Notes: a model not told the origin generated them from the letters alone. Positions 1-11,186 are shown, counted from the stretch's first letter. The stretch: DNA of 64,000 bases from Ornithinibacillus massiliensis (GCF_018310345.1 NZ_JAGXBY010000001.1:1-64000); one strand, 5' to 3'. Translations and numbers: made by a program.

Positions 1-52
1 TTAGGCACGCCGCCAGCGTTCGTCCTGAGCCAAGATCAAACTCTCCAAAAAA
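1..52 (-). rRNA. rrs: 16S ribosomal RNA, 5' end only (partial)
   Basis: The reverse complement carries the conserved 16S 5' end: GAGAGTTTGATC, then TGGCTCAG and GACGAACGCTGGCGGCGTGC. The gene runs off the left edge, so only about 50 nt are visible. It is transcribed on the minus strand, co-directional with lysS, which matches the B. subtilis arrangement of an rRNA operon just downstream of lysS. The usual 27F site reads GATCTTGG here, with T at the degenerate M position. The exact 5' end is inferred. Confidence 0.95.
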
Positions 53-226
53 GTTTGTCTATGATTGACACCAATCAATCATAGGTAAATTCTTAGCAAA
101 GAAGCTGCTAGCTTCTGTAATTCTTTACATAGAAAAAACAGGGTATGTTTCTTCTTGACATACTGGTTGTTTTGTTCAGTTTTCAAGGAGCAAAAAGTTT
201 GTTTAGCTTTTCGCGTCAACTCTTAT
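53..226 (-). promoter_or_regulatory. rRNA operon leader with boxA-like element and hairpin
   Basis: The transcribed leader upstream of 16S contains GCTCCTTGAAAACTGAACA (reverse complement of about 174-192), resembling the boxA antitermination region found in Bacillus rrn leaders. A perfect hairpin lies close to the 16S start (ATGATTGA at 61-68 with TCAATCAT at 75-82). The boxA assignment rests on similarity to known Bacillus leaders; the hairpin is seen directly. Confidence 0.6.
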
Positions 227-255
227 ATTATACTATTTCTAAATTCCTTTGTCAA
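227..255 (-). promoter_or_regulatory. rRNA operon promoter P2 (sigma-A)
   Basis: On the minus strand a consensus -35 TTGACA (250-255) and consensus -10 TATAAT (227-232) are separated by exactly 17 bp. This is a perfect vegetative promoter, as expected for the growth-rate-regulated P2 of a Bacillus rRNA operon. Confidence 0.88.
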
Positions 256-314
256 CAGTTTTTTATAAAAGTTTATCGCTTTGTTTTATCGCTTTTCAAA
301 TTAGCGACTTTATT

Positions 315-343
315 AATATATCACGCTGTTAATTTAAAGTCAA
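315..343 (-). promoter_or_regulatory. rRNA operon promoter P1 (sigma-A)
   Basis: A second promoter lies about 88 bp upstream of P2: -35 TTGACT (338-343), 17 bp spacer, -10 TATATT (315-320). The tandem P1/P2 layout is typical of Bacillus rrn operons. Confidence 0.75.
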
Positions 344-451
344 CAACTTTTTTAAATTAATTTGAGTAGCTATATTCTGCAAAAGCAACGTTATTTACTT
401 TACCATGATTGTGGCCATTAATCAAGACTTTATTACTGGAAAATAGTGGAT

Positions 452-496
452 TAAAAAAAGAGACAAGCCACTCTAAATTTAAGTGCTTGTCTCTTC
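452..496 (-). terminator. Rho-independent terminator of lysS
   Basis: AAGAGACAAGC-type arms (about 458-468 and 485-495) form a strong stem directly after the lysS stop. It is followed on the minus strand by a run of seven T (complement of 453-459). It separates lysS from the rRNA promoters. Confidence 0.85.
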
Positions 497-509
497 ACCT
501 TCTTGCAAA

Positions 510-2009
<1,500 letters not shown>

Positions 2010-2082
2010 TCAATTTTTTAAGATAAAGGTATAATTGATTCGACCTTATAAATTCATTAAACAGTATCTCAACATAACCTTC

Positions 2083-2112
2083 ATTTTACACCCGAAATGG
2101 CTTTATAATCAA
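2083..2112 (-). promoter_or_regulatory. Candidate lysS promoter
   Basis: TTGATT (2107-2112) and TAAAAT (2083-2088) on the minus strand are separated by 18 bp. It lies between the dusB terminator and the lysS start, where a promoter is needed. Match to sigma-A consensus is moderate. Confidence 0.4.
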
Positions 2113-2135
2113 CTTATCACACTATATCGTGAACT

Positions 2136-2170
2136 AAAAGAAAAAACTGCTGGTTTTACGCCAGCAGATT
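2136..2170 (-). terminator. Rho-independent terminator of the folP-dusB group
   Basis: CTGCTGG (2147-2153) and CCAGCAG (2161-2167) form a 7-bp stem with a 7-nt loop, followed on the minus strand by TTTTTTCTTTT. It lies just after the dusB stop codon. Confidence 0.85.
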
Positions 2171-2193
2171 TCTTCCAATATACATTTATACAT

Positions 2194-3183
2194 TTAGGAA
2201 ACTTTCATTTCCGCTTCTACTTCTCTTACAAATTCAAGTAATATATTCACTAGCTCATCACGAGTCTCCGCTTTGTTAATTTGCTTACGCGCCTTACCAT
2301 TGCCTTCAATATCTTTTAAATACCAAGCTGCATGTTTACGCATTTCCATAATCGCTACTTTTTCACCTTTTAACTTAATTAAACGATCCATATGAAGCAA
2401 ACATATATCTACCTTTTCTTGTGGGGTTGGATTATCGATTAAGACACCGGTTTCTAGGTATTGAACAATTTGGTAGATAATCCATGGATTTCCTAGTGCT
2501 GCACGTCCTACCATCACAGCATCTACTCCTGTTTCCTCTAGTCGCTTCTTCGCAATTTCAGGACTATCAATATCACCATTTCCGATTACGGGAATATTAA
2601 CAGCTGCTTTTACCTCTTTAATGATATCCCAGTTCGCATAACCTTCATACATTTGCTTTCTAGTACGTCCATGGAGACCGATGGCACTTCCGCCTGCTGC
2701 TTCGATAGCTTTTGCGTTATCAATAGCGTATATATGATCTTCATCCCATCCGGTACGCATTTTTACCGTTACTGGTTTATCAACATTCTCTACAACGGCC
2801 TTCACCATGTTATAAATTTTATCTGGGTCTAATAGCCAGCGAGATCCAGCATCTATCTTGGTGATCTTCGGTGCTGGGCATCCCATATTAATATCAATAA
2901 TAGACGCATTTGTGTTTTGGTCAACATATTGTGCTGCTTGAACAAGGGAATCTTTATCTCCGCCAAAAATTTGGAGACTCATTGGCATCTCTTGTTCATC
3001 GATATATAGCATTTTCATTGTTTTTTGGTTTCGATTTAAGATTCCTTTATCACTAACCATTTCAGCTGTAATTAGTCCTGCACCGAATTCCTTCACGGTT
3101 AAACGAAATGCCCAGTTACTTACTCCAGCCATTGGGGCAAGTGTTACGCGGTTTGGGATCGTGATGTTCCCTATATTCCACAT
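2194..3183 (-). CDS. dusB: tRNA-dihydrouridine synthase (DusB family, yacF orthologue)
   Basis: FMN-dependent enzyme reducing specific uridines in tRNA D-loops to dihydrouridine. The 329-aa product begins with the beta/alpha barrel signature LAPMAGVSNWAFR (residues about 15-27). It contains DINMGCPAPKI with the catalytic cysteine, and an RTGWD motif followed by GRTRKQMYEG in the FMN/tRNA site. The C-terminal helical domain (about 245-329) is complete. It sits immediately downstream of the small XRE regulator yazB (gap of 3 nt) at the end of the folate gene group, exactly as in B. subtilis, and is followed by a terminator. Confidence 0.94.
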   Translation of the reverse strand: MWNIGNITIPNRVTLAPMAGVSNWAFRLTVKEFGAGLITAEMVSDKGILNRNQKTMKMLYIDEQEMPMSLQIFGGDKDSLVQAAQYVDQNTNASIIDINMGCPAPKITKIDAGSRWLLDPDKIYNMVKAVVENVDKPVTVKMRTGWDEDHIYAIDNAKAIEAAGGSAIGLHGRTRKQMYEGYANWDIIKEVKAAVNIPVIGNGDIDSPEIAKKRLEETGVDAVMVGRAALGNPWIIYQIVQYLETGVLIDNPTPQEKVDICLLHMDRLIKLKGEKVAIMEMRKHAAWYLKDIEGNGKARKQINKAETRDELVNILLEFVREVEAEMKVS

Positions 3184-3186
3184 ATC

Positions 3187-3399
3187 TTATTCCTCCTTCC
3201 TACCTGTTAATTCTTCTATATCTATGTTTAGCGTTTCCGCTATCTGTTGGATTAATTTTTCAGATACCTCACGTGTACCTCTTTCAATTTTACCAAGCGT
3301 ATTAAGGGATATATTCAGTTCCTTAGCTAGACGGACCTGTGTATAACCTTTTAGCTTCCGGAATGCCTTTATTCTTCTTCCTATTCGGCCTTTTTCCAT
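3187..3399 (-). CDS. yazB: Small XRE-family helix-turn-helix protein (YazB)
   Basis: This 70-aa protein is almost entirely one HTH_3 domain (about residues 6-62): GYTQVRLAKELNISLNTLGKIERG matches the recognition helix region of Cro/C1-type regulators. The ATG at 3399 follows GAGGAG by 8 nt. The start overlaps the folK 3' end by 19 nt, implying translational coupling in the folate-dusB operon. The same small gene sits between folK and dusB in B. subtilis. Its DNA target is unknown. Confidence 0.85.
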   Translation of the reverse strand: MEKGRIGRRIKAFRKLKGYTQVRLAKELNISLNTLGKIERGTREVSEKLIQQIAETLNIDIEELTGRKEE

Positions 3400-3881
3400 A
3401 TACGAATCTCCTCTTTATCTTGTTCTGGAAGATTGCGTAATAACTCAGCTACTGTTTTGCTTAATACTGGTACATTCAGACCCGGTGCAATCTCGTGAAG
3501 TGGGATTAATACAAATCCTCGCTCTCCCATTCTCGGATGTGGAATGGTTAATCGATCTGTTTCCCTATTTTCGTTATTATAGACCAAAATGTCAAGGTCG
3601 ATTGTTCTCGGTCCAAACCGAATCGTTCGCTCTCGTCCAAGTTCGGCTTCAATTCCTTGGCATACATCTAATAATTTTTCTGAAGGTAAATCGGTTTTTA
3701 CTTCTACTACCATATTTAAAAAATCGGCTTGATCGGTATATCCAACTGGCGCAGTCTCATAAATAGATGAGGCTTTGAGTAGCTGGATATGTTCATTCTG
3801 CTCTAATAGATTAATCGCTTTATCTAAATACTCTGCTCTTGGTTCTATGTTTGTTCCTAATGCGATATATGCTTTATTCAT
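3381..3881 (-). CDS. folK: 6-hydroxymethyl-7,8-dihydropterin pyrophosphokinase
   Basis: Transfers pyrophosphate from ATP to hydroxymethyl-dihydropterin, the step before dihydropteroate synthase. HPPK signatures are AYIALGTNIEPR at the N terminus and GRERTIRFGPRTIDLDIL (about residues 85-104) with the Mg-binding DxD. I chose the ATG at 3881 (MNKAYIALG, 166 aa), one nucleotide after the folB stop, because GGGAGA lies 7-8 nt upstream; the upstream ATG would lie inside folB. Order folP-folB-folK is transcriptionally and probably translationally coupled. Confidence 0.95.
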   Translation of the reverse strand: MNKAYIALGTNIEPRAEYLDKAINLLEQNEHIQLLKASSIYETAPVGYTDQADFLNMVVEVKTDLPSEKLLDVCQGIEAELGRERTIRFGPRTIDLDILVYNNENRETDRLTIPHPRMGERGFVLIPLHEIAPGLNVPVLSKTVAELLRNLPEQDKEEIRIWKKAE

Positions 3882-3882
3882 T

Positions 3883-4242
3883 TCATTTCTCCCGATAGAT
3901 TTCAACAGCTACAGATTGGTAATGCCCTGGTATTGGTGGATCTGGCTTTATTACTTTCACTCGACATGCTTCTAGTAGGGAGAATGAACCTAATAAATCA
4001 GACGCCACTTCCTCTGCAATTGCTTCTATTAAATTTTTTGAACTGCCTTCGACGATTTTTTTTACATGCGCATAGGCTTGGCTATAATCAATCGAATCGT
4101 ACATGTCATCACTTTTACCTGCTTTTTTCGTATCTAAATAGAGCTCTGCATCTACTAAAAAACGTTGTCCTAACTTTTTTTCCTCTGGTAACAGCCCGTG
4201 GTACCCATAAAATTGCATATTGGTTAAAATAATTTTATCCAT
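3883..4242 (-). CDS. folB: Dihydroneopterin aldolase
   Basis: Cleaves 7,8-dihydroneopterin to hydroxymethyl-dihydropterin and glycolaldehyde. The 119-aa product has the family N terminus (MDKIILTNMQFYGYHGLLPEEKK, split here only for naming: key residues Y13, G14, H15 and E20-E21) and the tail VKVIKPDPPIPGHYQSVAVE. The length equals the B. subtilis enzyme within one or two residues. Its ATG overlaps the folP stop by one nucleotide (TAATG), so it should be translated by reinitiation. Confidence 0.94.
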   Translation of the reverse strand: MDKIILTNMQFYGYHGLLPEEKKLGQRFLVDAELYLDTKKAGKSDDMYDSIDYSQAYAHVKKIVEGSSKNLIEAIAEEVASDLLGSFSLLEACRVKVIKPDPPIPGHYQSVAVEIYREK

Positions 4243-5063
4243 TACTTATCCTCCACCCTTATCATCGCATCCATCATTTTAGCTAGCTCCACATTAACTT
4301 TCACATTATGTACTCGTACCATATGTGCGCCTTTAGCAATTCCAAGACATGTCGTTGCTCCTGTACCTGTATCTCTTTCGGCAGGTGGTACATCTAATAC
4401 ACTACCTATAAATCGTTTGCGTGAAGTTGCTAGTAAAAGCGGGAATCCCATTGCGGTTAATTTTTCTAGATTCTTCATAACAACGAGATTGTCTTTAGGA
4501 CTTTTCGCAAAGCCAATCCCCGGGTCAAGGATGATATTTTCCTTTGGGACACCTGCTCTAAGAGCAATATCAATACTTTCCTCTAAATCCTGTTTCATAT
4601 CATCGATAAGAGAAGTATAATTCTCATTCGTACGATTATGCATTAAAATAATCGGAACGTTATAATTTGCAGCAACAGAAGCAATCTCCGGATCTCGCTT
4701 TGCTCCCCAAACATCATTAATGATTTCTGCACCGGCTTCTACAGCCTGTCTTGCGGTTTCTGCTTTATAGGTATCAATAGAAATTGGTATATGGATAGAC
4801 TCCTTGACCGCGTTAATCATAGGTAGTACTCGGCTGAGCTCTTCTTTAATAGAGATTGGATCATGATCCGGTCGGGTTGACTCTCCGCCAATGTCGATAA
4901 TATCTGCACCTTGTTGTTCCATCACAACTGCTTGTTCAACAGCCTTTTCAACAGTAGTATAATTTCCCCCATCAGAGAAGGAATCCGGTGTGACATTTAA
5001 TATACCCATGATATGTGTTCTATCGAATAAGTTATATACTTTTGATTTTGTCTTTAATATCAT
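4242..5063 (-). CDS. folP: Dihydropteroate synthase
   Basis: Condenses hydroxymethyl-dihydropterin pyrophosphate with p-aminobenzoate; this is the sulfonamide target. DHPS signatures are present: MGILNVTPDSFSDGG (about residues 19-33), DIGGESTRPDHD (about 57-68), DPGIGFAKS and SRKRFIG. The product is 273 aa, slightly shorter than the B. subtilis enzyme, so an earlier non-ATG start is possible, but AGGA stands about 10 nt before this ATG. It is first in the folate group here; pabB, pabA and pabC, which precede it in B. subtilis, are absent. Confidence 0.95.
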   Translation of the reverse strand: MILKTKSKVYNLFDRTHIMGILNVTPDSFSDGGNYTTVEKAVEQAVVMEQQGADIIDIGGESTRPDHDPISIKEELSRVLPMINAVKESIHIPISIDTYKAETARQAVEAGAEIINDVWGAKRDPEIASVAANYNVPIILMHNRTNENYTSLIDDMKQDLEESIDIALRAGVPKENIILDPGIGFAKSPKDNLVVMKNLEKLTAMGFPLLLATSRKRFIGSVLDVPPAERDTGTGATTCLGIAKGAHMVRVHNVKVNVELAKMMDAMIRVEDK

Positions 5064-5235
5064 ACCAATCGTTTCCTTTCACCCCGAAATATCTAGTATC
5101 ATTCTATCATATAACAAATTAAGGTATTAATTTAATGCCGTCTTAAGTTTCCAAAACGGTTAGAGAACTTATGGTAGTCGAATTGAGGGTGTGAGTTAAT
5201 TCGGATAAATATAGTTCGATATTCTATAAGAGAGA

Positions 5236-5280
5236 AGTAAAAATGAATAAAGGCTAGCATCAAAGAATGATGCTAGCCTC
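5236..5280 (-). terminator. Rho-independent terminator of cysK
   Basis: AGGCTAGCATCA (5251-5262) pairs with TGATGCTAGCCT (5268-5279) around a 5-nt loop, a 12-bp perfect stem immediately after the cysK stop. The following T tract on the minus strand is interrupted. The rest of 5064-5235 shows no gene that I can recognise; it should contain the folP promoter. Confidence 0.8.
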
Positions 5281-5291
5281 CATCTCATTGT

Positions 5292-6218
5292 TTATTCTTC
5301 ATCAAATTGATAAAGCGCAGTGGATAAATAACGCTCCCCATTATCTGGGAATACCGCAAGTACTTTTTTCCCTTTTCCTAGTTGTTTGGCAATCTTCTTC
5401 GCAGCAGCAACCGCAGCACCTGCAGAGATACCACCTAGGATACCATTTGTTTTCGCAACTTCACGGGATGTTGCGAATGCTTCTTCATTTTCGATTTGAA
5501 TAACGTCATCATAAACCGCTGTATCTAGTACACCCGGAACAAAGCCCGCCCCAATTCCTTGGATTTTATGAGGTCCAGGAGTTCCACCGGATAATACTGG
5601 TGAATCAACAGGCTCAACTGCATAAATTTTGATATCTTGGAAATGTTCTTTTAGTACTTTACCAGCACCAGTTACCGTTCCACCTGTTCCGACACCAGAA
5701 ACAAATGCATCAAGACCGTCCTTCATTTGTTCCACAATTTCGTTACCTGTTGTACGAGCGTGAATTTCTGGATTAGCTTGGTTCTCAAATTGCTGTGGCA
5801 TGAAGTAACCCTCTTCTTTCACAAGCTCTTCCGCCTTTTTAATCGCACCTTTCATCCCTTCTGCACCAGGAGTAAGTACTAAGTTTGCTCCATATGCACG
5901 TAATAAATTTCGGCGCTCCTGACTCATTGTATCAGGCATAACGAGTACTGCCTTATATCCTTTCGCTGCAGCCACCATCGCTAAACCAATACCTGTGTTT
6001 CCGCTAGTTGGTTCGACAATAGTGTCTCCTTCTTTTAGCTTTCCTTCTTTTTCTGCAGCTTCAATCATTGCAAGTGCAATACGATCCTTTACCGAGCTAC
6101 CCGGGTTGAAGAACTCTAATTTCACATAAATGTCCGCACTGTCTCCGTCTGTTATTCTGTTTAATTTAACAATAGGTGTATCGCCGATTAAGCCAGTAAT
6201 ATTATCTGCAACTCTCAT
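5292..6218 (-). CDS. cysK: Cysteine synthase A (O-acetylserine sulfhydrylase)
   Basis: PLP enzyme making cysteine from O-acetylserine and sulfide. The PLP lysine lies in [14 protein letters not shown] (about residues 37-50), the substrate loop is [10 protein letters not shown] and the phosphate-binding loop is [11 protein letters not shown]. The length of 308 aa is normal for the family. The start codon has AGGAGG about 8 nt upstream. A candidate promoter precedes it and a strong terminator follows, so it looks monocistronic, whereas in B. subtilis pab genes follow it. Confidence 0.97.
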   Translation of the reverse strand: MRVADNITGLIGDTPIVKLNRITDGDSADIYVKLEFFNPGSSVKDRIALAMIEAAEKEGKLKEGDTIVEPTSGNTGIGLAMVAAAKGYKAVLVMPDTMSQERRNLLRAYGANLVLTPGAEGMKGAIKKAEELVKEEGYFMPQQFENQANPEIHARTTGNEIVEQMKDGLDAFVSGVGTGGTVTGAGKVLKEHFQDIKIYAVEPVDSPVLSGGTPGPHKIQGIGAGFVPGVLDTAVYDDVIQIENEEAFATSREVAKTNGILGGISAGAAVAAAKKIAKQLGKGKKVLAVFPDNGERYLSTALYQFDEE

Positions 6219-6267
6219 TCCAAATTACCTCCTCATAATTCCCACTAAACAGATAGGATTTATATAT

Positions 6268-6296
6268 AATGTAATTCTTAAGCCAAATAATGTCAA
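6268..6296 (-). promoter_or_regulatory. Candidate cysK promoter (sigma-A)
   Basis: Minus-strand TTGACA (6291-6296), 17-bp spacer, TACATT (6268-6273), about 50 bp before the cysK start. I could not identify a CymR site with confidence. Confidence 0.6.
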
Positions 6297-6349
6297 TCCA
6301 AACGCCTAGAAATGGGCTATGGAGAATACAAATAAGTTCCTACTCTAGT

Positions 6350-7249
6350 TTATTCGTCGTATACCCATTCTATATCAAATTTTTCCCATAACGGGTCTGC
6401 AACCAAGTTCTGATTGATTGATTGTAATGCAAGCTCATTTCGAATATATGGTTTCAACTCTTCATAACTAAATGTGATGTCCGGTAATTTTTTATGAAGG
6501 AATAAAATCGCTACACCATTGGATGTAACAAATGGTTCACTATAAGTGTATTCTTCCAGTCCCTTTGCAATATCAAAGTAATTACTAGGGATAAATTCTG
6601 TGCTCGATGAATTAAATCCTAAATAGCCACCATTTTCTCTCGTATCCTCATCGATGGAATATTCCTTAGCAAGTAAGGAAAATGAAGCCCCTGCTTCTAA
6701 TTCTTCATATACTTTATTAGCTGTTTCTCTGTTGGCAACTAGAATATGAGATAGCTGAAAGGATTCGGAAAACTGATATTGATTATCATATTTGGTGAAA
6801 TATGCTTGGACATCTTCTTCAGGCACTTGAACGTCCTGGGCTAGCATTGCTTCTAATTGATAGCGATAGATGATGTCCTCTCTCCAGTTTTCTTCTAACT
6901 CTTTTAACTCTTCTTCTGTTGTCAATCCTTGCATCGTCGTTAATAAGGCAATATCACGCTCGATTACTTTTTCACTCACGGTTATATTTTGCTCTTGTGC
7001 TAGCTTTTTTACAACCTCTTGATCAATTAAAGTTTTTAGCTCTTTCTTACCATAACTTTCTCGTAACGATTTCATCCAATCTTGAAAAGAAATTTCCGTG
7101 CCACCAATAGATGCAACTGGTTTTTGAGTATCAACTTCTTCATCTTCAACTATCGATTCGTCTGACCTGTCGTTCTTCCAAAGCAACATGGTTGCGACAT
7201 TTGTTATGAGAAGAACAACAATAACACTTAGTAGTAGTTTATTTGACAT
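6350..7249 (-). CDS. yacD: Membrane-anchored parvulin-type peptidyl-prolyl isomerase (YacD)
   Basis: The 299-aa product begins with a hydrophobic anchor (LLLSVIVVLLITNVATMLLW, residues about 4-23) without a lipobox, then an SurA/PrsA-like N-terminal chaperone region. A PpiC rotamase domain spans about 160-260 (SHILVANRETANKVYEEL, LAKEYSIDEDT, GGYLGF). This implies an extracytoplasmic foldase. B. subtilis has yacD in the same place between hslO and cysK. It starts 28 nt downstream of hslO, so the two are likely cotranscribed. Clients are unknown. Confidence 0.85.
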   Translation of the reverse strand: MSNKLLLSVIVVLLITNVATMLLWKNDRSDESIVEDEEVDTQKPVASIGGTEISFQDWMKSLRESYGKKELKTLIDQEVVKKLAQEQNITVSEKVIERDIALLTTMQGLTTEEELKELEENWREDIIYRYQLEAMLAQDVQVPEEDVQAYFTKYDNQYQFSESFQLSHILVANRETANKVYEELEAGASFSLLAKEYSIDEDTRENGGYLGFNSSSTEFIPSNYFDIAKGLEEYTYSEPFVTSNGVAILFLHKKLPDITFSYEELKPYIRNELALQSINQNLVADPLWEKFDIEWVYDE

Positions 7250-7277
7250 AGTTTACTCCTTCCAATTACCTGGTAGC

Positions 7278-8153
7278 TCATAGCTGTTCCATTAACTCAT
7301 TTAGCTCTTCTTCTGAGAAGTGATAGTTCTCATTACAAAAATGACAAGACGCTTCCGCCCCGTGATCTTCATCAATCATGGCTTGTATTTCTTCTTTCCC
7401 TAGTCCCATAATGGCATTTGCTAGCCTTTCCTTTGAACATTTACACTTAAATTGAACGGGCATCTTTTCATGTATTTTCACTTCTTCGCCTTCAAATAAT
7501 TGGGTTAAAATTTCCTCTGGTGTTTTACCTGCTCGCACGAGAGAAGAAATAGGAGGAAATGATGTAATACGGCTCTCTAATTTATCGACAATTTCATCAT
7601 CTGCACCAGGCATTACTTGTACAATAAATCCGCCACTTGCAAGAATGGTATGGTCAGGATTTACCAGCACCCCAGCACCTACTGCTGAAGGAACCTGTTC
7701 TGATGTAGCAAAATAGTACGTAAAATCTTCACTAATTTCTCCAGATACAATAGGGACTTGGCCGGTGAAGAATTCACGAAGTCCAAGATCCTTCACAACA
7801 CTTAAGCTTCCTGTCGTACCTACTGCTCTTGCGACATCTAGCTTACCCTTACTATTTAAATCAAAATCCACATGCGGATTCGTTACATAGGCCCTAACCT
7901 CACCCAATGCATTAGCATCTGCAATAATAGCACCGATAGGGCCACCACCTTCAACCTTTATCGTTAAAGAATCATCTCCCTTTAGCATGGCACCCATCAT
8001 AGCAGAGATTGTCATCGTACGCCCCATTGCTGCCGAAGCTGTAGCCCACGTGTCTTGTCGTCTTCTTGCTTCCTCTACCATATTGGTGGAACGAATGGCA
8101 TAAGCACGAACCATTCCGTTAAATGTTGTTGCTTTTATTAAGTAATCTGACAT
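7278..8153 (-). CDS. hslO: Redox-regulated chaperonin Hsp33
   Basis: Holdase activated by oxidation of a zinc-bound cysteine centre. The C-terminal redox switch is visible: C237 and C239 (KCKCSKE) and C270 and C273 (CHFCNE), the expected CxC...CxxC. The length of 291 aa equals the B. subtilis protein. AGGAG stands about 10 nt before the ATG. It lies 25-nt downstream of coaX and upstream of the parvulin gene, making a small coaX-hslO-yacD stress/cofactor group as in B. subtilis. Confidence 0.96.
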   Translation of the reverse strand: MSDYLIKATTFNGMVRAYAIRSTNMVEEARRRQDTWATASAAMGRTMTISAMMGAMLKGDDSLTIKVEGGGPIGAIIADANALGEVRAYVTNPHVDFDLNSKGKLDVARAVGTTGSLSVVKDLGLREFFTGQVPIVSGEISEDFTYYFATSEQVPSAVGAGVLVNPDHTILASGGFIVQVMPGADDEIVDKLESRITSFPPISSLVRAGKTPEEILTQLFEGEEVKIHEKMPVQFKCKCSKERLANAIMGLGKEEIQAMIDEDHGAEASCHFCNENYHFSEEELNELMEQL

Positions 8154-8178
8154 GTTGTGTTTTGCTCCTTTTCATTTG

Positions 8179-8946
8179 TTATTGATTAATTTTATAAATT
8201 TCATATAAGCCCTTTAATGTTAAATATGGATCAACATAATCTATCGTCTCTGAAGCTTCCCCAATTAATGAGGCTAACCCACCAGTAGCAATTACTTTTG
8301 CTTCTTGACCAGCAGTTTGTTTGATTCTGTTCACAATACCATCCACTTGACCAATATATCCATAAAACACGCCAGATTGCATCGCTTCGACGGTTGATTT
8401 ACCAACGACATTATCTGGTGCTTCTATTTCTATTTTCGGGAGCTTAGAGGCTCGTTGATACAATGCTTCCATGGAAATATTTATTCCTGGAGAAATGATG
8501 CCGCCACAATATTCCTTCGATTCATTGATATAGCAATAGGTCGTTGCCGTTCCAAAATCGATAATAATAAGCGGTGTATCGTGCTCCTGGATTGCTCCGA
8601 CTGCATTTACTATCCGGTCGGCACCAATTTCCTTAGGGTTAGGATATCGCATTTTTAAATTAGTCTTTACGGTATCTTTACCGACGATAATCGGGTTAAT
8701 CTGAAAGTACGTGTTACACATTCTTTCTAAAGCAAACATGATGGGAGGTACTACAGAGGAGATAACCACGCCATCGATATCGGCAAATTTGATTCCACTA
8801 AAATCAAATAATGATTTGATAAGCATGCCAAATTCATCTTCTGTTTTATAGCGGTCGGTTTTGATTCGCCAGTGATATGCTAGTTCTTTATCATTAAAAA
8901 CGCCTAATACTGTGTTTGTGTTTCCCACATCTAGAACAAAAAGCAT
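8179..8946 (-). CDS. coaX: Type III pantothenate kinase
   Basis: Catalyses the first step of coenzyme A synthesis. The ASKHA-fold phosphate motif [11 protein letters not shown] is at the N terminus, with [12 protein letters not shown] (about residues 98-109) and IDFGTATT (about 122-129) characteristic of type III PanK. I chose the ATG at 8946 (MLFVLDVG, 255 aa) because AGGAAGGAC lies upstream at proper distance; the in-frame start seven codons earlier lacks a site. Confidence 0.95.
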   Translation of the reverse strand: MLFVLDVGNTNTVLGVFNDKELAYHWRIKTDRYKTEDEFGMLIKSLFDFSGIKFADIDGVVISSVVPPIMFALERMCNTYFQINPIIVGKDTVKTNLKMRYPNPKEIGADRIVNAVGAIQEHDTPLIIIDFGTATTYCYINESKEYCGGIISPGINISMEALYQRASKLPKIEIEAPDNVVGKSTVEAMQSGVFYGYIGQVDGIVNRIKQTAGQEAKVIATGGLASLIGEASETIDYVDPYLTLKGLYEIYKINQ

Positions 8947-9167
8947 GTTATAAGTCCTTCCTACCAATAATATGGTCCTTTAAAAATTAGAACCAGCTGA
9001 CTTAAGGTAATGTGATATTTTCCGAATAGGTCTACACTCGTACGTAAATATGAGCGAAGTGTGCTTAACCCTGAGAGTAGCAATATTATTACCAGCCAGC
9101 GCTAGTGTAAAAAATTTAAGTCCTTAATAATATACCAAAATCAATTACGTAAGTGAAATTTCCTAAC

Positions 9168-9203
9168 CCAAAACAAAAGGTAGCCTCATTAGAAGGCTAC
9201 CTT
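9168..9203 (-). terminator. Rho-independent terminator of ftsH
   Basis: AAGGTAGCCT (9178-9187) pairs with AGGCTACCTT (9193-9202), followed on the minus strand by TTTGTTTTGG. It lies 14 nt beyond the ftsH stop. The 8968-9167 stretch upstream of coaX has no gene I can support; it should hold the coaX promoter. Confidence 0.82.
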
Positions 9204-9215
9204 GTTTCGATATTG

Positions 9216-11186
9216 TTAGTCGTTTTTGTTCTTATCTTCTTCTATTTCTTCGCGAAGCTTATCGTCTACTTTTTCTTTTGCCTCTTCAAAAGAGTCAACC
9301 GTTTCGTCGTCTTTCTTCGCAGTAATATTTACTTTCACATCATCCACTTCTTCGTATTCTTCTGGATCTGGAAGAACACCTTTATCAAATAGAGATTTAA
9401 TTTGTCTTGCATCCAATGTCTCTACCTCTAGAAGTGTTTGTGCTATTAATTCTAGCTTATCGCGATTTTCTGTAAGAATTGTTTTCGCACGATCATAGCA
9501 ATAGTTGATGAAGTTTTGCATTTCTGTATCGATATCATGAGCAACTGCATCACTATAGTTCTGCTCATTATTAATATCTCTACCTAGGAACACTTCTCCA
9601 CCACCACTACTGTATTGAAGCGGTCCTAGTTTGTCGCTCATACCATATTCCGTAATCATTTTGCGTGCAATGTTGGTTGCACGTTGGAAGTCATTGGATG
9701 CCCCAGTACTTACTTCGCCAAAGACGATTTCCTCGGCAACCCGACCACCTAATAATCCGGTAATCTTATCGAATAGCTCTGGCTTCGTCATGAAGTAACG
9801 GTCTTCTTTCGGAAGCATTACTGCATATCCACCAGCTTGCCCACGAGGGACAATCGTTACTTTATGAACAACATCAGCCTCATCGAGCACCATGCCAATA
9901 ATTGTATGGCCACTTTCATGATACGCAACGATATTTCGTTCTTTTTCTGATATAACACGTGTTTTCTTGGCAGGACCTGCTATGACACGGTCAATTGCTT
10001 CGTCCACATCGGTCATATCAATTTCCTTCTTATCTTGACGGGCCGCAACAAGTGCAGCTTCGTTTAGAAGGTTTTCTAAGTCCGCACCTGAGAATCCAGG
10101 TGTACGCATTGCAATTGTTTTTAGATCAACTGAAGCATCTAATGGTTTATTTTTCGCATGTACTTTAAGTACTTCTTGACGACCTTTTACATCTGGGCGA
10201 TCAACAGTAATCTGTCTGTCAAAACGTCCTGGACGTAATAATGCAGGGTCTAGAATATCTGGTCTGTTCGTTGCAGCTACGATGATGATTCCTTCGTTTG
10301 CTCCGAAACCGTCCATTTCTACTAGTAATTGGTTTAGTGTTTGCTCACGTTCATCATGACCACCACCAAGACCTGCGCCACGTTGACGACCTACCGCGTC
10401 AATCTCATCGATAAATATAATACAAGGTGCATTTTTCTTCGCATTTTCGAATAAATCACGAACACGACTTGCACCGACACCAACAAACATCTCAACAAAG
10501 TCTGAACCACTAATGGAGAAGAATGGAACTCCCGCTTCCCCAGCAACAGCACGTGCAAGTAATGTTTTACCAGTACCTGGAGGTCCAACTAAAAGAACCC
10601 CTTTTGGAATTCTTGCCCCAATTGCTGAGAATTTACGTGGGTCTTTTAAGAATTCAACTACTTCGACTAATTCTTGCTTTTCTTCATCTGCACCAGCAAC
10701 ATCGGTAAAACGAACTTTTTTCTTTTCTTCATTATACATTTTCGCTTTACTCTTACCGAAGTTCATCACTCGGCCGCCACCGCCGCCTTGTGCTTGACTA
10801 AGCAAGAAGAAGAATAAAAGACCAATAATTAAGAACGGAATCATTGTAGTTAGGAGTGTAACCCAAATACTAGGCTGATCCATTTGTTCTGTTTTTAAGG
10901 CACTTTGTTCTCTTGCCTTTGTTGTAATATCGGTGACGATATCGTTATTATCAGGTACTTGAGCAACAAATTGCTTGTCGTCTTTTAATGTACCAGTGAT
11001 ACGCATAATGCCGTTTACAGGCTTCATCGTCATTTCTTTGACATTACCTGCTTCAAGTGATTGCATGAAATCATTCACATTTAACTCTTCTGCTTGATCA
11101 TGCTGACCACTTAACATACTAATTACGGCTATAATAACCAGAAATATAATTAAGTAAAAAAACGCACTACGGAAAACTCGGTTCAA
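9216..11186 (-). CDS. ftsH: ATP-dependent membrane zinc metalloprotease FtsH
   Basis: Membrane AAA+ protease for quality control and sporulation-related regulation. It has two N-terminal membrane segments (about residues 5-25 and 108-130) flanking an extracytoplasmic domain, Walker A GPPGTGKT (about 201-208), Walker [10 protein letters not shown], the AAA second region of homology [18 protein letters not shown], and the zinc site HESGH (about 423-427). The C terminus is acidic and disordered. I place the start at the TTG at 11186 ([11 protein letters not shown], 656 aa) because GGAGGAGG lies 7 nt upstream; B. subtilis FtsH starts with the same MNRVFR. It has its own candidate promoter and terminator. 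Confidence 0.96.
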   Translation of the reverse strand: MNRVFRSAFFYLIIFLVIIAVISMLSGQHDQAEELNVNDFMQSLEAGNVKEMTMKPVNGIMRITGTLKDDKQFVAQVPDNNDIVTDITTKAREQSALKTEQMDQPSIWVTLLTTMIPFLIIGLLFFFLLSQAQGGGGGRVMNFGKSKAKMYNEEKKKVRFTDVAGADEEKQELVEVVEFLKDPRKFSAIGARIPKGVLLVGPPGTGKTLLARAVAGEAGVPFFSISGSDFVEMFVGVGASRVRDLFENAKKNAPCIIFIDEIDAVGRQRGAGLGGGHDEREQTLNQLLVEMDGFGANEGIIIVAATNRPDILDPALLRPGRFDRQITVDRPDVKGRQEVLKVHAKNKPLDASVDLKTIAMRTPGFSGADLENLLNEAALVAARQDKKEIDMTDVDEAIDRVIAGPAKKTRVISEKERNIVAYHESGHTIIGMVLDEADVVHKVTIVPRGQAGGYAVMLPKEDRYFMTKPELFDKITGLLGGRVAEEIVFGEVSTGASNDFQRATNIARKMITEYGMSDKLGPLQYSSGGGEVFLGRDINNEQNYSDAVAHDIDTEMQNFINYCYDRAKTILTENRDKLELIAQTLLEVETLDARQIKSLFDKGVLPDPEEYEEVDDVKVNITAKKDDETVDSFEEAKEKVDDKLREEIEEDKNKND

